DNA from: an uncultured Clostridium sp.
GTDB lineage: Bacteria > Bacillota > Clostridia > TANB77 > CAG-508
Direction of reading: 5' to 3'
Assembly: GCA_930987745.1 (NCBI GenBank)
Contig: CAKNKX010000008.1
Coordinates: 1-60,760, forward strand
Length of the DNA: 60,760 nt
Shown here: positions 35,995-45,596 of the stretch, one piece after another
Layout: the number at the start of each line of letters is the position of its first letter
How positions within the stretch are numbered: the stretch's first letter is position 1
Notes under the pieces: generated by a model
The model's database searches: none
What the model was told of the DNA's origin: nothing
The model's input: only the letters and a program-made list of their open reading frames with translations
Made by a program: the position numbers and the translations under genes

Positions 35995-36999
35995 ATGGCA
36001 ATATTATTACCAGGTGGAGCAGGATATATTGGAAGTCACACTGCAGTTGAACTATTAAATTCAGGAAAGGATATAGTTATAATAGATAATTTTTCAAATA
36101 GTAAACCAGAAGTATTAGACAGTATAAGAAAAATAACTGGCAAAGATTTTAAATTTTATCAAATAGATTATTTGGATAAAGAAAAATTAGAAAAGGTATT
36201 TGAAGAAAATAAAATAGACGCAGTATTAAATTTTGCAGGATTTAAAGCAGTAGGAGAATCTGTTCAAAAACCATTAGAATATTATCATAATAATATATCA
36301 GGATGTTTGGTTTTATTAGAAACAATGAGAAAATATGGAGTAAAAAAATTCATATTTAGTTCTTCAGCTACTGTATATGGTGACCCAGAAATAATACCAA
36401 TTACAGAAGAATGTAAAATAGGTGGAACAACAAATCCTTATGGCTCAACAAAATTATTTATAGAACAAATTTTACAAGATTTATATAAATCAGATAATAC
36501 TTGGGATATATGTATTCTTAGATATTTTAATCCAGTAGGAGCACATGAAAGCGGACTAATTGGAGAAGAACCTAAAGGTATACCAAACAATTTAATGCCA
36601 TATGTAGCAAGGGTGGCAGCAGGAATACTTCCAGAACTTTCAGTATTTGGAAATGATTATGATACACCAGATGGAACAGGTGTAAGAGATTATATTCACG
36701 TAGTTGATTTAGCAAAAGGACATGTTTGCGCTTTAGATAAATTAGACAAAGAAGAAAAAGGTTTATTTATATATAACCTAGGAACAGGAACAGGATATAG
36801 CGTACTAGACATGGTAAAAGCTTTTGAAAAAGCAACTGGAAAAAATGTGCCATATAAAATAGCACCAAGAAGAGCAGGAGACATTGCAACATGTTATGCA
36901 GACCCTAAAAAAGCAAAAGAAGAATTAGGATGGACTGCAACAAAAACATTAGAAGATATGTGTAAAGACTCATGGAATTATATTGTAAAAAATAGTTAG
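35995..36999 (+). CDS. galE: UDP-glucose 4-epimerase
   Basis: A 334-residue extended short-chain dehydrogenase. The NAD-binding motif GGAGYIGSH is near residue 7, and the catalytic pair is the Ser-Ser-Ala-Thr stretch with [21 protein letters not shown] and [14 protein letters not shown] are typical GalE blocks. It interconverts UDP-glucose and UDP-galactose for surface glycans. The ATG follows AGGAGGAAT. Confidence 0.96.
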   Translation: MAILLPGGAGYIGSHTAVELLNSGKDIVIIDNFSNSKPEVLDSIRKITGKDFKFYQIDYLDKEKLEKVFEENKIDAVLNFAGFKAVGESVQKPLEYYHNNISGCLVLLETMRKYGVKKFIFSSSATVYGDPEIIPITEECKIGGTTNPYGSTKLFIEQILQDLYKSDNTWDICILRYFNPVGAHESGLIGEEPKGIPNNLMPYVARVAAGILPELSVFGNDYDTPDGTGVRDYIHVVDLAKGHVCALDKLDKEEKGLFIYNLGTGTGYSVLDMVKAFEKATGKNVPYKIAPRRAGDIATCYADPKKAKEELGWTATKTLEDMCKDSWNYIVKNS

Positions 37000-37020
37000 A
37001 AATTGAAAATAGTTATATAT

Positions 37021-37075
37021 AAGTACAATTGAGTGTTAAGTTAAAAATAAAAACTTATATTCAATTGTACTTTTT
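37021..37075 (+). terminator. galE terminator
   Basis: AAGTACAATTGA pairs with TCAATTGTACTT, followed by TTT, with a long loop. Confidence 0.75.
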
Positions 37076-37090
37076 AAATAGCTGGTTTTG

Positions 37091-37119
37091 TTGACTTTTA
37101 GCCCAATAGATAATATAAT
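37091..37119 (+). promoter_or_regulatory. argS promoter
   Basis: TTGACT (37091-37096), 17 bases, TATAAT (37114-37119). Confidence 0.75.
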
Positions 37120-37155
37120 ATATGGGAATTTTATATTAAGAAAGGACGAAAAAAT

Positions 37156-38865
37156 ATGATACAATTTAAAACAAAAATAGCAGAAGATATATCAAATGCA
37201 ATAAATATAAATAAAGAAGAATTAGAAGGATATATAGAAATGCCAAAAGATTCAAAAAACGGAGATTATGCATTTCCTTGTTTTCGTTTGGCAAAAGAGC
37301 TAAAAAAAGCTCCACCAATGATTGCAAATGAAATAAAAGAAAAAATTAAAATAGATGAAGAATTAATTGAAAAAGTGGAAGTAGCAGGTGGATATTTAAA
37401 TTTCTATATTAAAAAAGATAAATTAGCAAATGAAGTATTAAAAGAAATGCAAGAAGCTAAAGAATATGGAAAAATGGATATAGGAAATGGAAAGAATGTT
37501 GTAATAGATTATTCAGCACCAAATATTGCAAAACCATTTCATATAGGACATTTGCGTTCAACAGTAATTGGTGCAGCACTATATAAAATATATAAATACT
37601 TAGGATATAATGTGATTGGAATAAATCACTTAGGAGATTATGGAACACAATTTGGAAAACTAATTGAAGGATATAAACTATGGGGAAATGAATATAATAT
37701 TGACGAAAACCCAATAGAAGAACTAACAAAAATATATATAAGAATAAATAATCTTTGTAAAGAAGATGAAAAAGTACTAGAAGCTTGTAGAGATAACTTT
37801 AAAAAACTAGAAGACAAAGACCCATATTGTGTAGAACTTTGGGAAAAATTTAGGAAAGTAAGCTTAAAAGAATTCCAAAAAGTTTATGATTTATTAGGAA
37901 GTAAATTTGATTCTTGGAATGGAGAAGCATTTTACTCTGATAAGATGCCAGAGGTAATAGAAAAACTAGAAAAAACAGGAAAATTAGTAGAATCTCAAGG
38001 GGCCAAAGTGGTTGATTTAGAAGATAAAGGAATAAACACACCTTGTATAATTATAAAATCAAATGGCTCTACAACTTATGCAACAAGAGATTTGGCAGCA
38101 ATTCTATATAGAGCAAGAACTTATGACTTTGATAAAGCATTATATGTTGTATCATATGAACAAACACTTCACTTTAAACAAGTATTTGAAGTAGCAAAAT
38201 TATTAGGAATAGACGAAAAATATACAAATGGATTAGAACATGTATCATTTGGAATGGTACAACTTCCAGAAGGTAGAATGTCTACAAGAGCAGGGAATAT
38301 GATAAAATTAGAAGATTTACTACAAGAATCAATTGATAGAGCAAAAAAAATAATAGAAGAAAAAAATCCTGATTTAGAAGAAAAAGAAGAAACTGCCAAA
38401 AAAGTTGGAGTTGGAGCTGTAATATTTAACGATTTAGCAAATAGCAGAATAAAAGACGAAATATTTGATTGGAATACAGCATTAAACTTCCAAGGAGAAA
38501 CAGGGCCATATATTCAATATACTTATGTAAGAACAAAAAGTGTTCTAGAAAAAGCAGGAAAATTACCAAGCCTTAAAGAAATTAAAGTAGAGAATCTATT
38601 AGATGAATATTCACAAGAGGTATTAAAATTAATATATAATTTTGATGATATATTAATTCAAGTAACAAAAAAAGAAGAACCATCAATACTTTCTAGATAT
38701 CTAATAGACTTAGCAAAAGCATTTAGTAGTTTTTATAATGAAAATAAAATAATTGTGGATGATAAAGATGTTCAAAATGCAAGAGTATTTTTGACATATA
38801 GTGTAGGTCAAGTGCTAAAAATTGGAGCCAGTCTACTTGGAATGGAAATGCCAAACAAGATGTAA
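37156..38865 (+). CDS. argS: Arginyl-tRNA synthetase
   Basis: A 569-residue class I synthetase. The HIGH motif is APNIAKPFHIGHLRSTVIG. The later VSFGMVQLPEGRMSTRAGN holds the ArgRS KMSKS-like region, and the DALR anticodon domain ends the protein with SVGQVLKIGASLLGM. It charges all tRNA-Arg species. It is of interest because the arginine codon CGG seems unassigned here, but nothing in ArgS itself shows a change. AAAGGACG lies upstream of the ATG. Confidence 0.97.
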   Translation: MIQFKTKIAEDISNAININKEELEGYIEMPKDSKNGDYAFPCFRLAKELKKAPPMIANEIKEKIKIDEELIEKVEVAGGYLNFYIKKDKLANEVLKEMQEAKEYGKMDIGNGKNVVIDYSAPNIAKPFHIGHLRSTVIGAALYKIYKYLGYNVIGINHLGDYGTQFGKLIEGYKLWGNEYNIDENPIEELTKIYIRINNLCKEDEKVLEACRDNFKKLEDKDPYCVELWEKFRKVSLKEFQKVYDLLGSKFDSWNGEAFYSDKMPEVIEKLEKTGKLVESQGAKVVDLEDKGINTPCIIIKSNGSTTYATRDLAAILYRARTYDFDKALYVVSYEQTLHFKQVFEVAKLLGIDEKYTNGLEHVSFGMVQLPEGRMSTRAGNMIKLEDLLQESIDRAKKIIEEKNPDLEEKEETAKKVGVGAVIFNDLANSRIKDEIFDWNTALNFQGETGPYIQYTYVRTKSVLEKAGKLPSLKEIKVENLLDEYSQEVLKLIYNFDDILIQVTKKEEPSILSRYLIDLAKAFSSFYNENKIIVDDKDVQNARVFLTYSVGQVLKIGASLLGMEMPNKM

Positions 38866-39011
38866 TGAAACATATAAGTAAAACTGAATGTACAAATTCC
38901 AAAATAAAGAGAAAACGAGAGAAAAAACGCCAATGAATGAGAATTATATACCAATTTTGCCCATAATCAACTAATTATAGGTTTGTAAACAAAATAAATA
39001 AGTGGTAATAT

Positions 39012-39054
39012 CTACCTAGTAAAAATTCGAATTTTTGATTCTTAGGCTAGGTAG
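39012..39054 (+). promoter_or_regulatory. Leader hairpin touching a ribosome site
   Basis: CTACCTAG (39012-39019) pairs with CTAGGTAG (39047-39054). Inside is the palindrome AAAAATTCGAATTTTT. Its 3' arm overlaps the first two bases of the Shine-Dalgarno AGGAGGTG (39053-39060), so folding could tune translation of the repeat protein. Confidence 0.5.
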
Positions 39055-39066
39055 GAGGTGAAGGAT

Positions 39067-39702
39067 ATGGACATTAAAGAACTTTGGGAGAACATTCAGG
39101 GCGAATTTTCAAAAGTGAATAATAGGCTAGATAGAGTAGAAAACAGACTAACTACGGTAGAAGAAGACGTATCAGGCTTAAAAAATGATGTATCAGTATT
39201 AAAAGAAGACGTATCAGGTCTAAAAAGTGATGTATCAGTATTAAAAGAAGATGTATCAGGTCTAAAAAGTGATGTATCAGTATTAAAAGAAGACGTATCA
39301 GGTCTAAAAAGCGATGTATCAGTATTAAAAGAAGATGTATCAGGTCTAAAAAGTGATGTATCAGTATTAAAAGAAGATGTATCAGGTCTAAAAAGTGATG
39401 TATCAGTTATCAAAAAAGAACTTAAAGAAGCGAATATAAGACTAGATGGAGTAGAAAACAGAGTTGGAGTATTGGAATCAGAAGTAAAGGGAATAAAATA
39501 TGAAACAAATGGTATGAAGAAAGAAATGCAAAAAATGAATGAAAGACTTGATGTAATGCAAAATGTAAATTTAGTACATATTTTACAAAAGCAAGACCAA
39601 ATATTAAAAGAATTAAATACATCAAATAGAATGAACGAATTAGAGCATGAAGTATTTAGAGAAAAAATTGAAAAAATTGAAAAGGCTTTAAATATAGCCT
39701 AA
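39067..39702 (+). CDS. Coiled-coil repeat protein
   Basis: ATG 39067 lies 6 bases after AGGAGGTG. The in-frame GTG at 39058 is part of that site. The 211 residues are almost entirely heptad coiled coil, with six tandem 14-residue units of EDVSGLKSDVSVLK between N- and C-terminal heptads. No membrane segment is present. Similar short proteins with variable repeat number are common in Clostridia without known function. It is a single-gene unit between argS and LCP. Confidence 0.8.
   Translation: MDIKELWENIQGEFSKVNNRLDRVENRLTTVEEDVSGLKNDVSVLKEDVSGLKSDVSVLKEDVSGLKSDVSVLKEDVSGLKSDVSVLKEDVSGLKSDVSVLKEDVSGLKSDVSVIKKELKEANIRLDGVENRVGVLESEVKGIKYETNGMKKEMQKMNERLDVMQNVNLVHILQKQDQILKELNTSNRMNELEHEVFREKIEKIEKALNIA
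39163..39414 (+). repeat. Six 42-bp tandem repeats
   Basis: Each 42-bp unit encodes EDVSGLKxDVSVLK (two heptads). Units differ by a few silent changes (GAC/GAT, AGT/AGC). Copy number variation would keep frame. Confidence 0.95.
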
Positions 39703-39713
39703 GAAAAATAATA

Positions 39714-39743
39714 AAAGGGAGTATGAAAAATACTTCCTTTTTT
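39714..39743 (+). terminator. Terminator of the coiled-coil gene
   Basis: AAGGGAGTAT pairs with ATACTTCCTT, followed by TTTT. Confidence 0.85.
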
Positions 39744-39778
39744 CTAACCCTTAAAAATTTAAAATTTCCTTAAAAAAC

Positions 39779-39807
39779 TTGTAAAAAAAAATATAAAATA
39801 GTATAAT
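39779..39807 (+). promoter_or_regulatory. Promoter of the LCP gene
   Basis: TTGTAA (39779-39784), 17 bases, TATAAT (39802-39807). Confidence 0.65.
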
Positions 39808-39863
39808 GAGGTGGCAAAAGAAAAACAAATGGAAAATAAAATAGAGAAAGGGACGATAGAAGA

Positions 39864-40922
39864 ATGAAAGGGAAAAGAGTAATGACAAAAGAAAAAAAGA
39901 AAAGAAAGGGATTAAAAGTATTTGGAATAACAGTATTAGTACTTATTGTAATTTTATTAGCAATTGTTGGTGCTATTGCAATATTCATAAATAGCAAAAT
40001 AGGAATGATGCAACAAGTGGAATTAGATGAGGCTGATTTAGGAATATCAGAACAAGCACAAGAAAATTTATCAGGTTATAGGAATATTGCTTTATTTGCG
40101 GTAGATAGTAGAGATGATAATTTAGAAAAAGGAAATAGAAGTGATGGGATAATAATTGCAAGTATTAATAATAATACAAAAGAAATTAAATTAATTTCTG
40201 TATATCGTGATACATATGTACAAATAGAAGGACATGGACTAGATAAAATTACACATGCATATTCATATGGTTCAGCACCACTTGCGGTTAAAACTTTAAA
40301 CACAAATCTAGACTTAAATATTACAGAATTTGCAACAGTTAATTTTGATGCGGTTGCAGAAGCAGTTGATGCTTTAGGTGGGGTTACAATAAATATTGAA
40401 TCACAATCTGAATTAAATTATCTAAATAGTTACATAGATGAAACAGCAAGAGTAACAGGAAAATCAAATGCAAAAGTAACTTCAACAGGAAAACAAAATT
40501 TAAATGGTGTACAAGCCGTGGCATACGCTAGAATCCGTTATACATCAGGAGGAGATTATAAAAGAACTGAAAGAATGAGAACAGTTCTAGAAGCAATGCT
40601 TACAAAGTTAAAAACAAAAAATATTAGTGAGATTAATAACTTTGTAGATACAGTCTTGCCAGAAGTTTATACAAATATTACAGCAGGAGATATATTTGGA
40701 TTAGTTCCAAGCTTGATGGATTATAAAGTTGTAGAAAGTATAGGATGGCCATATGAAACAAAAGGAATTACTTTAGATAGATGGTATGGAGTACCTGTAA
40801 CACTAGAAAGTAATGTAAAACAATTACATCAAGAAGCATTTGGAGAACCAAATTATGAACCATCTAGTACTGTGAAAGAGATAAGTAATAGTATAATAAG
40901 TAAAACAGGATATAGAAACTAG
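39864..40922 (+). CDS. LytR-CpsA-Psr (LCP) family glycopolymer ligase
   Basis: A 352-residue protein with a basic N-terminus and one signal-anchor helix (about 22-43). The LCP domain has DSRDDNLEKGNRSDGIIIAS, VYRDTYVQI and ITHAYSYGSAPLAVKTL, plus RIRYTSGGDYKRTERMR as the Arg-rich pyrophosphate-binding part. LCP enzymes attach capsule or teichoic polymers to peptidoglycan outside the cell. It precedes the capsule operon, fitting a ligase for that polymer. Confidence 0.93.
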   Translation: MKGKRVMTKEKKKRKGLKVFGITVLVLIVILLAIVGAIAIFINSKIGMMQQVELDEADLGISEQAQENLSGYRNIALFAVDSRDDNLEKGNRSDGIIIASINNNTKEIKLISVYRDTYVQIEGHGLDKITHAYSYGSAPLAVKTLNTNLDLNITEFATVNFDAVAEAVDALGGVTINIESQSELNYLNSYIDETARVTGKSNAKVTSTGKQNLNGVQAVAYARIRYTSGGDYKRTERMRTVLEAMLTKLKTKNISEINNFVDTVLPEVYTNITAGDIFGLVPSLMDYKVVESIGWPYETKGITLDRWYGVPVTLESNVKQLHQEAFGEPNYEPSSTVKEISNSIISKTGYRN

Positions 40923-40982
40923 ATTATTAATGATATCAAAAGTTATACGAAAACTTAAAAAAATAAAATAATAGAGGAAAAT

Positions 40983-41468
40983 ATGAAAATTAATTTATTA
41001 AGAATTGTACTTCTTATTCTTCTATTTGGAACATTTTATATAATATTTGGTTTTTCCAGCCAAGATGGAGAAGAATCGGGAGGCATAAGTGGTAGAGTAA
41101 CTGAATTTATATTAGAAAAGAGTAATACATATAAAAATATAGAAGAAAATAGACAAGATGAAATATTTGAAAGAACAGAAAAAATAATAAGAAAGATTGC
41201 ACACTTTTCAATATATGCTTTAGTAGGTTTCTTACTTATGGGGCTAGTTAGTACATTTAAATTAAAAGAAAAAAATAGAATATTAATTAGTTTGATTTTA
41301 GGAGTATTATATGCCACATCAGATGAAATTCATCAATTATTTAGTCCAGGTAGAAGTGCACAAATTACAGATGTATATATAGATACTTTAGGCATTTTAG
41401 TAGGGATTTTTGTAATCTTATTATTTATAAAAATTTTTGAGAAAATACAATTACAAAAAGTAAAATAA
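40983..41468 (+). CDS. VanZ-like family membrane protein
   Basis: A 161-residue protein with about four membrane helices. FGFSSQDGEESGGIS, RKIAHFSIYALVGFLLM and SDEIHQLFSPGRSAQITDVYIDTLG are diagnostic of the VanZ family (the His/Asp-rich GRSxxxxDVxxDxxG block). Function in glycolipid or envelope biology is unclear. It lies 60 bases after LCP. Confidence 0.9.
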   Translation: MKINLLRIVLLILLFGTFYIIFGFSSQDGEESGGISGRVTEFILEKSNTYKNIEENRQDEIFERTEKIIRKIAHFSIYALVGFLLMGLVSTFKLKEKNRILISLILGVLYATSDEIHQLFSPGRSAQITDVYIDTLGILVGIFVILLFIKIFEKIQLQKVK

Positions 41469-41484
41469 ATAATAATATTTTAAT

Positions 41485-41526
41485 AAAAGAGCAAAGATGT
41501 TGAATTTCAATGTTTTTGCTCTTTTT
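41485..41526 (+). terminator. Terminator after the VanZ-like gene
   Basis: AAAGAGCAAA pairs with TTTTGCTCTTT, followed by TT. Confidence 0.8.
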
Positions 41527-41681
41527 CTTGTGTAAAAGATTCAATAAAAAATTGTAAATAAAAACATAAAGAAAAGTTGACAAAAAATGAGTATTATAAT
41601 ATTTTATATTAGAATAGTCGTTCATACAAAATGTTACAAAAATATTACAACAATATGACGAAAAATGTCATAATTTGACTA

Positions 41682-41710
41682 TTGCAAAAAAACTATATAT
41701 GTTATATAAT
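41682..41710 (+). promoter_or_regulatory. Promoter of the capsule operon
   Basis: TTGCAA (41682-41687), 17 bases, TATAAT (41705-41710). Just upstream ATGAC/GTCAT (41655-41671) forms a small inverted repeat that could be an operator. The stretch 41527-41681 contains no gene. Confidence 0.65.
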
Positions 41711-41773
41711 ATTAATTGGTTATAACGGAAAATTAAGGAAAAAGATGAAAAATAAGAGATTTGGGGGATAAAA

Positions 41774-42484
41774 ATGGGTGTGAAAAATGATGCTATTTCT
41801 TATGAAGATGAAGAAATAGAGCTAATGATAACATCTAAAGTAATCGATAGAAGTAAAACGATTGTTACAGTAGAAAAAGTAATTAAAAGATTTGTAGATT
41901 TTATAGGAGGTCTAGTAGGAACAATAATGCTTGTTCCTATAACAGCTGTTGTTTTTGTTGCAAATAAAATATCACATGAAGATGGACCAATATTTTATAC
42001 ACAAGAAAGAATAGGAAAAGACGGAAAAATTTTCAAAATGTATAAATTTAGGTCAATGGTTGTTGGGGCAGATGAAAAACTATTTGAATATTTAAAAAAC
42101 AATGAAGAAGCCAGAAAAGAATATAAAAAGTATAAAAAATTAAAAAATGACCCAAGAATTACAAAAATGGGAAAATTTTTAAGAAAAACTAGTCTAGATG
42201 AATTTCCACAATTTATAAATGTACTAAAAGGAGATATGAGTTTAGTAGGACCTAGACCATATTTAGAAAGAGAAAAAGAAGAAATGAATGGGTTCTTTAA
42301 ATACATAACTTCTATAAAACCAGGAGTTACTGGATTCTGGCAAGTCCATGGAAGAAATGAGGTTACTTTTGTGGACAGGCTTGATATGGATATGGATTAT
42401 TACTATAATCATTGTTTAAAATTAGATGCAAAAATATTATACAAAACAGTTAAAAAAGTTGTAAAAAGAGAAGGGGCTATTTAA
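41774..42484 (+). CDS. Undecaprenyl-phosphate sugar phosphotransferase (capsule priming)
   Basis: A 236-residue WcaJ/CpsE C-terminal-type transferase with one membrane helix (~43-65) and the diagnostic blocks IFYTQERIGKDGKIFKMYKFRSM, LRKTSLDEFPQFINVLKGDMSLVGPRP and KPGVTGFWQVHGRN. It is the short form, without the N-terminal multi-helix half. It loads the first sugar-1-phosphate on the lipid carrier. First gene of the operon, with the next gene overlapping by one base (TAATG). Confidence 0.95.
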   Translation: MGVKNDAISYEDEEIELMITSKVIDRSKTIVTVEKVIKRFVDFIGGLVGTIMLVPITAVVFVANKISHEDGPIFYTQERIGKDGKIFKMYKFRSMVVGADEKLFEYLKNNEEARKEYKKYKKLKNDPRITKMGKFLRKTSLDEFPQFINVLKGDMSLVGPRPYLEREKEEMNGFFKYITSIKPGVTGFWQVHGRNEVTFVDRLDMDMDYYYNHCLKLDAKILYKTVKKVVKREGAI

Positions 42485-43704
42485 TGAGAATCTTACTAGT
42501 TAATAAATTTCACTATCTTAAGGGTGGAAGCGAAAAATATTATTTTGAATTAGCGAATTTATTAAAGGAAAAAGGGCATCAAATAGCTTTTTTTTCTATG
42601 CGAAATGATAAAAATATATCAACAGGTGAAAAAGAATATTTTGTAGAAGAAATAGACTTAAACACCGGAAGTAAATTAAAAGCATTAGATGTTATTTATT
42701 CAAAAGAAAACAAAAAGAAAATGACAGAAACATTAGAGGATTTTAAACCAGATATAGTGCATATAAATAATTTTCAAAGACAACTTTCTGAATCTATAAT
42801 AGAAGCAATAAAAGAAAAAAATATACCAATTGTTTTTACTGCACATGATTTAGAGGCAGTATGTCCAAATAAAACAATGCTTGATGAAAATAAAAATATT
42901 TGTGAATTGTGTAAAAACGGGAATTATATAAATTGCATAAAAAAGAAATGCATAAAATCATCACTTTTAAAGAGCATATTAGGGGCAGTTGAAACTAAAT
43001 ATTATAGAAATAAAAAAGTTTATACGAAGAAAATAGATAAAATTGTTACACCATCTAAATTTTATAAAAAACAGCTAATAGATTATGGAGTAGATGAAAA
43101 TAAAATAATAGCTATGCCGAATTTTTTAGATATAGATAAATATAATATTGAGACTAGAGATGATGGATATGCATTATATTTTGGCAGATTATCAAAAGAA
43201 AAAGGCATTTTAAATTTACTAGAAGCCTTTTCATATATTGAAAATCAAAAACTATATATAGCTGGTGATGGACCAGAAAAAGAAAAGATAGAAAAAATAA
43301 TAAAAGATAGACATTTAGAAAATAATGTTAAACTTTTGGGTTTTTTAGATGAAAAAGAAATGCAAGAAGCAATTGCAAATTCTAAATTTGTCGTTTTACC
43401 ATCTATTTGGTATGATAATTGTCCGTATTCAATATTGGAAACACTTACAATTGGAAAACCAGTAATAGGTTCAGATATAGGTGGAATTCCTGAGCTTGTA
43501 AAAAATAAACAAAATGGTCTAATATTCAAGCATGATGATATAAGGGAGCTTGAAGAAAAAATGAAACTATTATTTGAAAATAATGAGTTAGTAAAAGAAT
43601 ACAGTAAAAATGCAAAGAAAATAGCACAAAAAGAATATTCAAAAGAAGAATATTATAATAAAATGATAAAAATATACAAGGATGTTTTAGGTGATAGAAA
43701 ATGA
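42484..43704 (+). CDS. GT4 family glycosyltransferase
   Basis: A 406-residue GT-B protein. The N-terminal acceptor half begins [21 protein letters not shown] Cys cluster (CPNKTML..CELCKNG..CIKKKC) in the middle is common in this subgroup. The donor half has [17 protein letters not shown] and [23 protein letters not shown] with the ExxxxxxxE motif. It adds a sugar to the lipid-linked repeat unit. It overlaps both neighbours. Confidence 0.93.
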   Translation: MRILLVNKFHYLKGGSEKYYFELANLLKEKGHQIAFFSMRNDKNISTGEKEYFVEEIDLNTGSKLKALDVIYSKENKKKMTETLEDFKPDIVHINNFQRQLSESIIEAIKEKNIPIVFTAHDLEAVCPNKTMLDENKNICELCKNGNYINCIKKKCIKSSLLKSILGAVETKYYRNKKVYTKKIDKIVTPSKFYKKQLIDYGVDENKIIAMPNFLDIDKYNIETRDDGYALYFGRLSKEKGILNLLEAFSYIENQKLYIAGDGPEKEKIEKIIKDRHLENNVKLLGFLDEKEMQEAIANSKFVVLPSIWYDNCPYSILETLTIGKPVIGSDIGGIPELVKNKQNGLIFKHDDIRELEEKMKLLFENNELVKEYSKNAKKIAQKEYSKEEYYNKMIKIYKDVLGDRK

Positions 43705-44405
43705 GCAATAGATTAATAAATAAGGTAATTACAAAAATAAAAAAAGAACCATATGAAATAGATGAAGCAATTACAGTTGGAACAATGTTTGGTATTATAT
43801 TCGAAAGAGGAATGATGGTACTAAGAGGTATATTTAGAAAACCATTTTTCAGAAAGTCAAAAGGTATATTATTTATAGGAAAAAGAGTAAAAATAAAAAA
43901 TAAAAAGAAAATTTCTTTTAATGGTAGTGCAACAATAGAAGATGGATGCTTTATTGAAGCTTTATCAAAAGGTGGAATGAAGGTAGGAAATAATTTCTCT
44001 TTAGGAAAAAACAGTATTATAGAATGTACAGGAGTTATAAGAGAATTAGGAGAAGAATTGGTAATAGGAGACAATGTAGGAATTGCAGCAAATGCTTTTA
44101 TTGCCATGAGAGGAAAAGTCGAAATTGGAAGTAATACAATTTTTGGACCAAATGTAAGTATTCATGCAGAAAATCATAATTTTTCTGATACAGATAAACC
44201 AATAAAACTTCAAGGAGCAACAAGAAAAGGCATAAAAATTGGAGAAGATTGTTGGATTGGAAGTAAAGCAGTTATATTAGATGGAGTAACTATTGGAAGT
44301 CATTCAATAATAGCTGCAGGTGCTGTAGTTACAAAAGATGTACCAGAATATTCTATTGTAGGAGGAGTACCTGCAAAAGTTATAAAAAGTAGAAAGGAAG
44401 ATTAG
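43701..44405 (+). CDS. Left-handed beta-helix acyltransferase
   Basis: A 234-residue protein. The C-terminal ~150 residues are hexapeptide repeats ([20 protein letters not shown], then [20 protein letters not shown]). The catalytic His is in SIHAENHNF. It probably O- or N-acetylates a capsule sugar. The N-terminal ~60 residues are basic. ATGA overlap with the upstream gene. Confidence 0.9.
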   Translation: MSNRLINKVITKIKKEPYEIDEAITVGTMFGIIFERGMMVLRGIFRKPFFRKSKGILFIGKRVKIKNKKKISFNGSATIEDGCFIEALSKGGMKVGNNFSLGKNSIIECTGVIRELGEELVIGDNVGIAANAFIAMRGKVEIGSNTIFGPNVSIHAENHNFSDTDKPIKLQGATRKGIKIGEDCWIGSKAVILDGVTIGSHSIIAAGAVVTKDVPEYSIVGGVPAKVIKSRKED

Positions 44406-44407
44406 GA

Positions 44408-45583
44408 ATGCCAGAGAAAAAATTAAATGGAACAGTAATAGTAACATATAGATGTAATGCGAGATGTACAATGTGCAATAGATATAAAGCACCATCAAAA
44501 CCGGATGAGGAAATAAGCTTAGAAACAATAAAAAAATTACCTAAAATGTATTTTACAAACATTACAGGTGGAGAGCCATTTATAAGAGAAGACCTACCTG
44601 ACATAGTAAGAGAATTATATAAAAAATCTGATAGAATAGTAATTTCAACAAATGGATTTTTTACAGATAGAATAATAAAATTATGTGAAGAATTCCCGAA
44701 TGTAGGAATTAGAATTTCAATAGAAGGATTAGAAGATACAAATAATAAAATAAGAGGACTTGATGATGGATTTAATAAAGGATATTCAACACTTAAAAAA
44801 TTAGTTGAAATGAAACATCCTGATGTTGGATTCGGTATGACAGTTCAAGATGCTAATGCAAAAGATTTAGTACCACTATATGATTTATCTAATGAATTAA
44901 ATATGGAATTTGCAACAGCATCATTACATAATAGTTTCTATTTTGTTGAAGCTAAAAATATTATTCATGATAGATTAATGGTAGCAAAAGAATTTGAAAA
45001 ACTAATTAATAAATTATTAGAATCAAATTCACCTAAAAAATGGTTTAGAGCATACTTTAATCATGGTTTAATAAACTATATATTTGGACAAAAAAGACTT
45101 CTTCCATGCGACATGGCTTTTGATACATTCTTTATAGATCCATATGGAGATGTTATGCCATGTAATGGAACAAAAGAAAAAGAAGTAATGGGTAATTTAA
45201 ATGAAGAGTCTTGGGATGAGTTATGGAACTCTGAACAAGCTGAAAAAGTTAGAAATAAAGTTAGACATTGTGATAGACAATGCTGGATGATAGGTTCTGT
45301 AAGTCCTGCAATGCATAAATACATTTGGGTACCTGCTCTATGGGTTTTAAGACATAAATTCTTAAGATTTTTCAAAAAACAAAAATATTCTATGTTTGAA
45401 AATAAAATTGTAAGAGACTATAGAGATGGAAAAGTATCTAAAGAAGAGTTAGATAAATGTTCAACATGTGATATGAATTGTGTAATAAACGATGGTTTAT
45501 CAGAAGCTTCAAGAGAACAATTAAAAAATAAAACAGGTGAAGAAATAGTAGAAGAAGATTTAAAAAGTCAGATGAAAAAATAA
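44408..45583 (+). CDS. Radical SAM protein with SPASM-like C-terminus
   Basis: A 391-residue protein. The radical SAM cluster motif CNARCTMC lies near residue 15, followed by TNITGGEPF (SAM binding) and STNGFF. The C-terminal region carries many Cys (LPCDMAFDTF, VMPCNGT, CDRQCW, CSTCDMNC), like SPASM auxiliary clusters. SPASM enzymes usually modify peptides or alcohols. Here it sits inside a capsule operon, two bases after the acyltransferase, so a sugar or linker modification is inferred. Substrate is unknown. Confidence 0.9.
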   Translation: MPEKKLNGTVIVTYRCNARCTMCNRYKAPSKPDEEISLETIKKLPKMYFTNITGGEPFIREDLPDIVRELYKKSDRIVISTNGFFTDRIIKLCEEFPNVGIRISIEGLEDTNNKIRGLDDGFNKGYSTLKKLVEMKHPDVGFGMTVQDANAKDLVPLYDLSNELNMEFATASLHNSFYFVEAKNIIHDRLMVAKEFEKLINKLLESNSPKKWFRAYFNHGLINYIFGQKRLLPCDMAFDTFFIDPYGDVMPCNGTKEKEVMGNLNEESWDELWNSEQAEKVRNKVRHCDRQCWMIGSVSPAMHKYIWVPALWVLRHKFLRFFKKQKYSMFENKIVRDYRDGKVSKEELDKCSTCDMNCVINDGLSEASREQLKNKTGEEIVEEDLKSQMKK

Positions 45584-45596
45584 AGGTGAATCAATT

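Noticed and set aside
37156..38865. ArgS as the cause of the altered CGG decoding
   Set aside because: The enzyme looks ordinary in motif and length. Loss or change of a tRNA is the more likely cause.
39096..39413. Antisense open frame over the 42-bp repeats
   Set aside because: Its apparent repeat protein is only the reverse complement of the coiled-coil repeats. It lacks a ribosome site.
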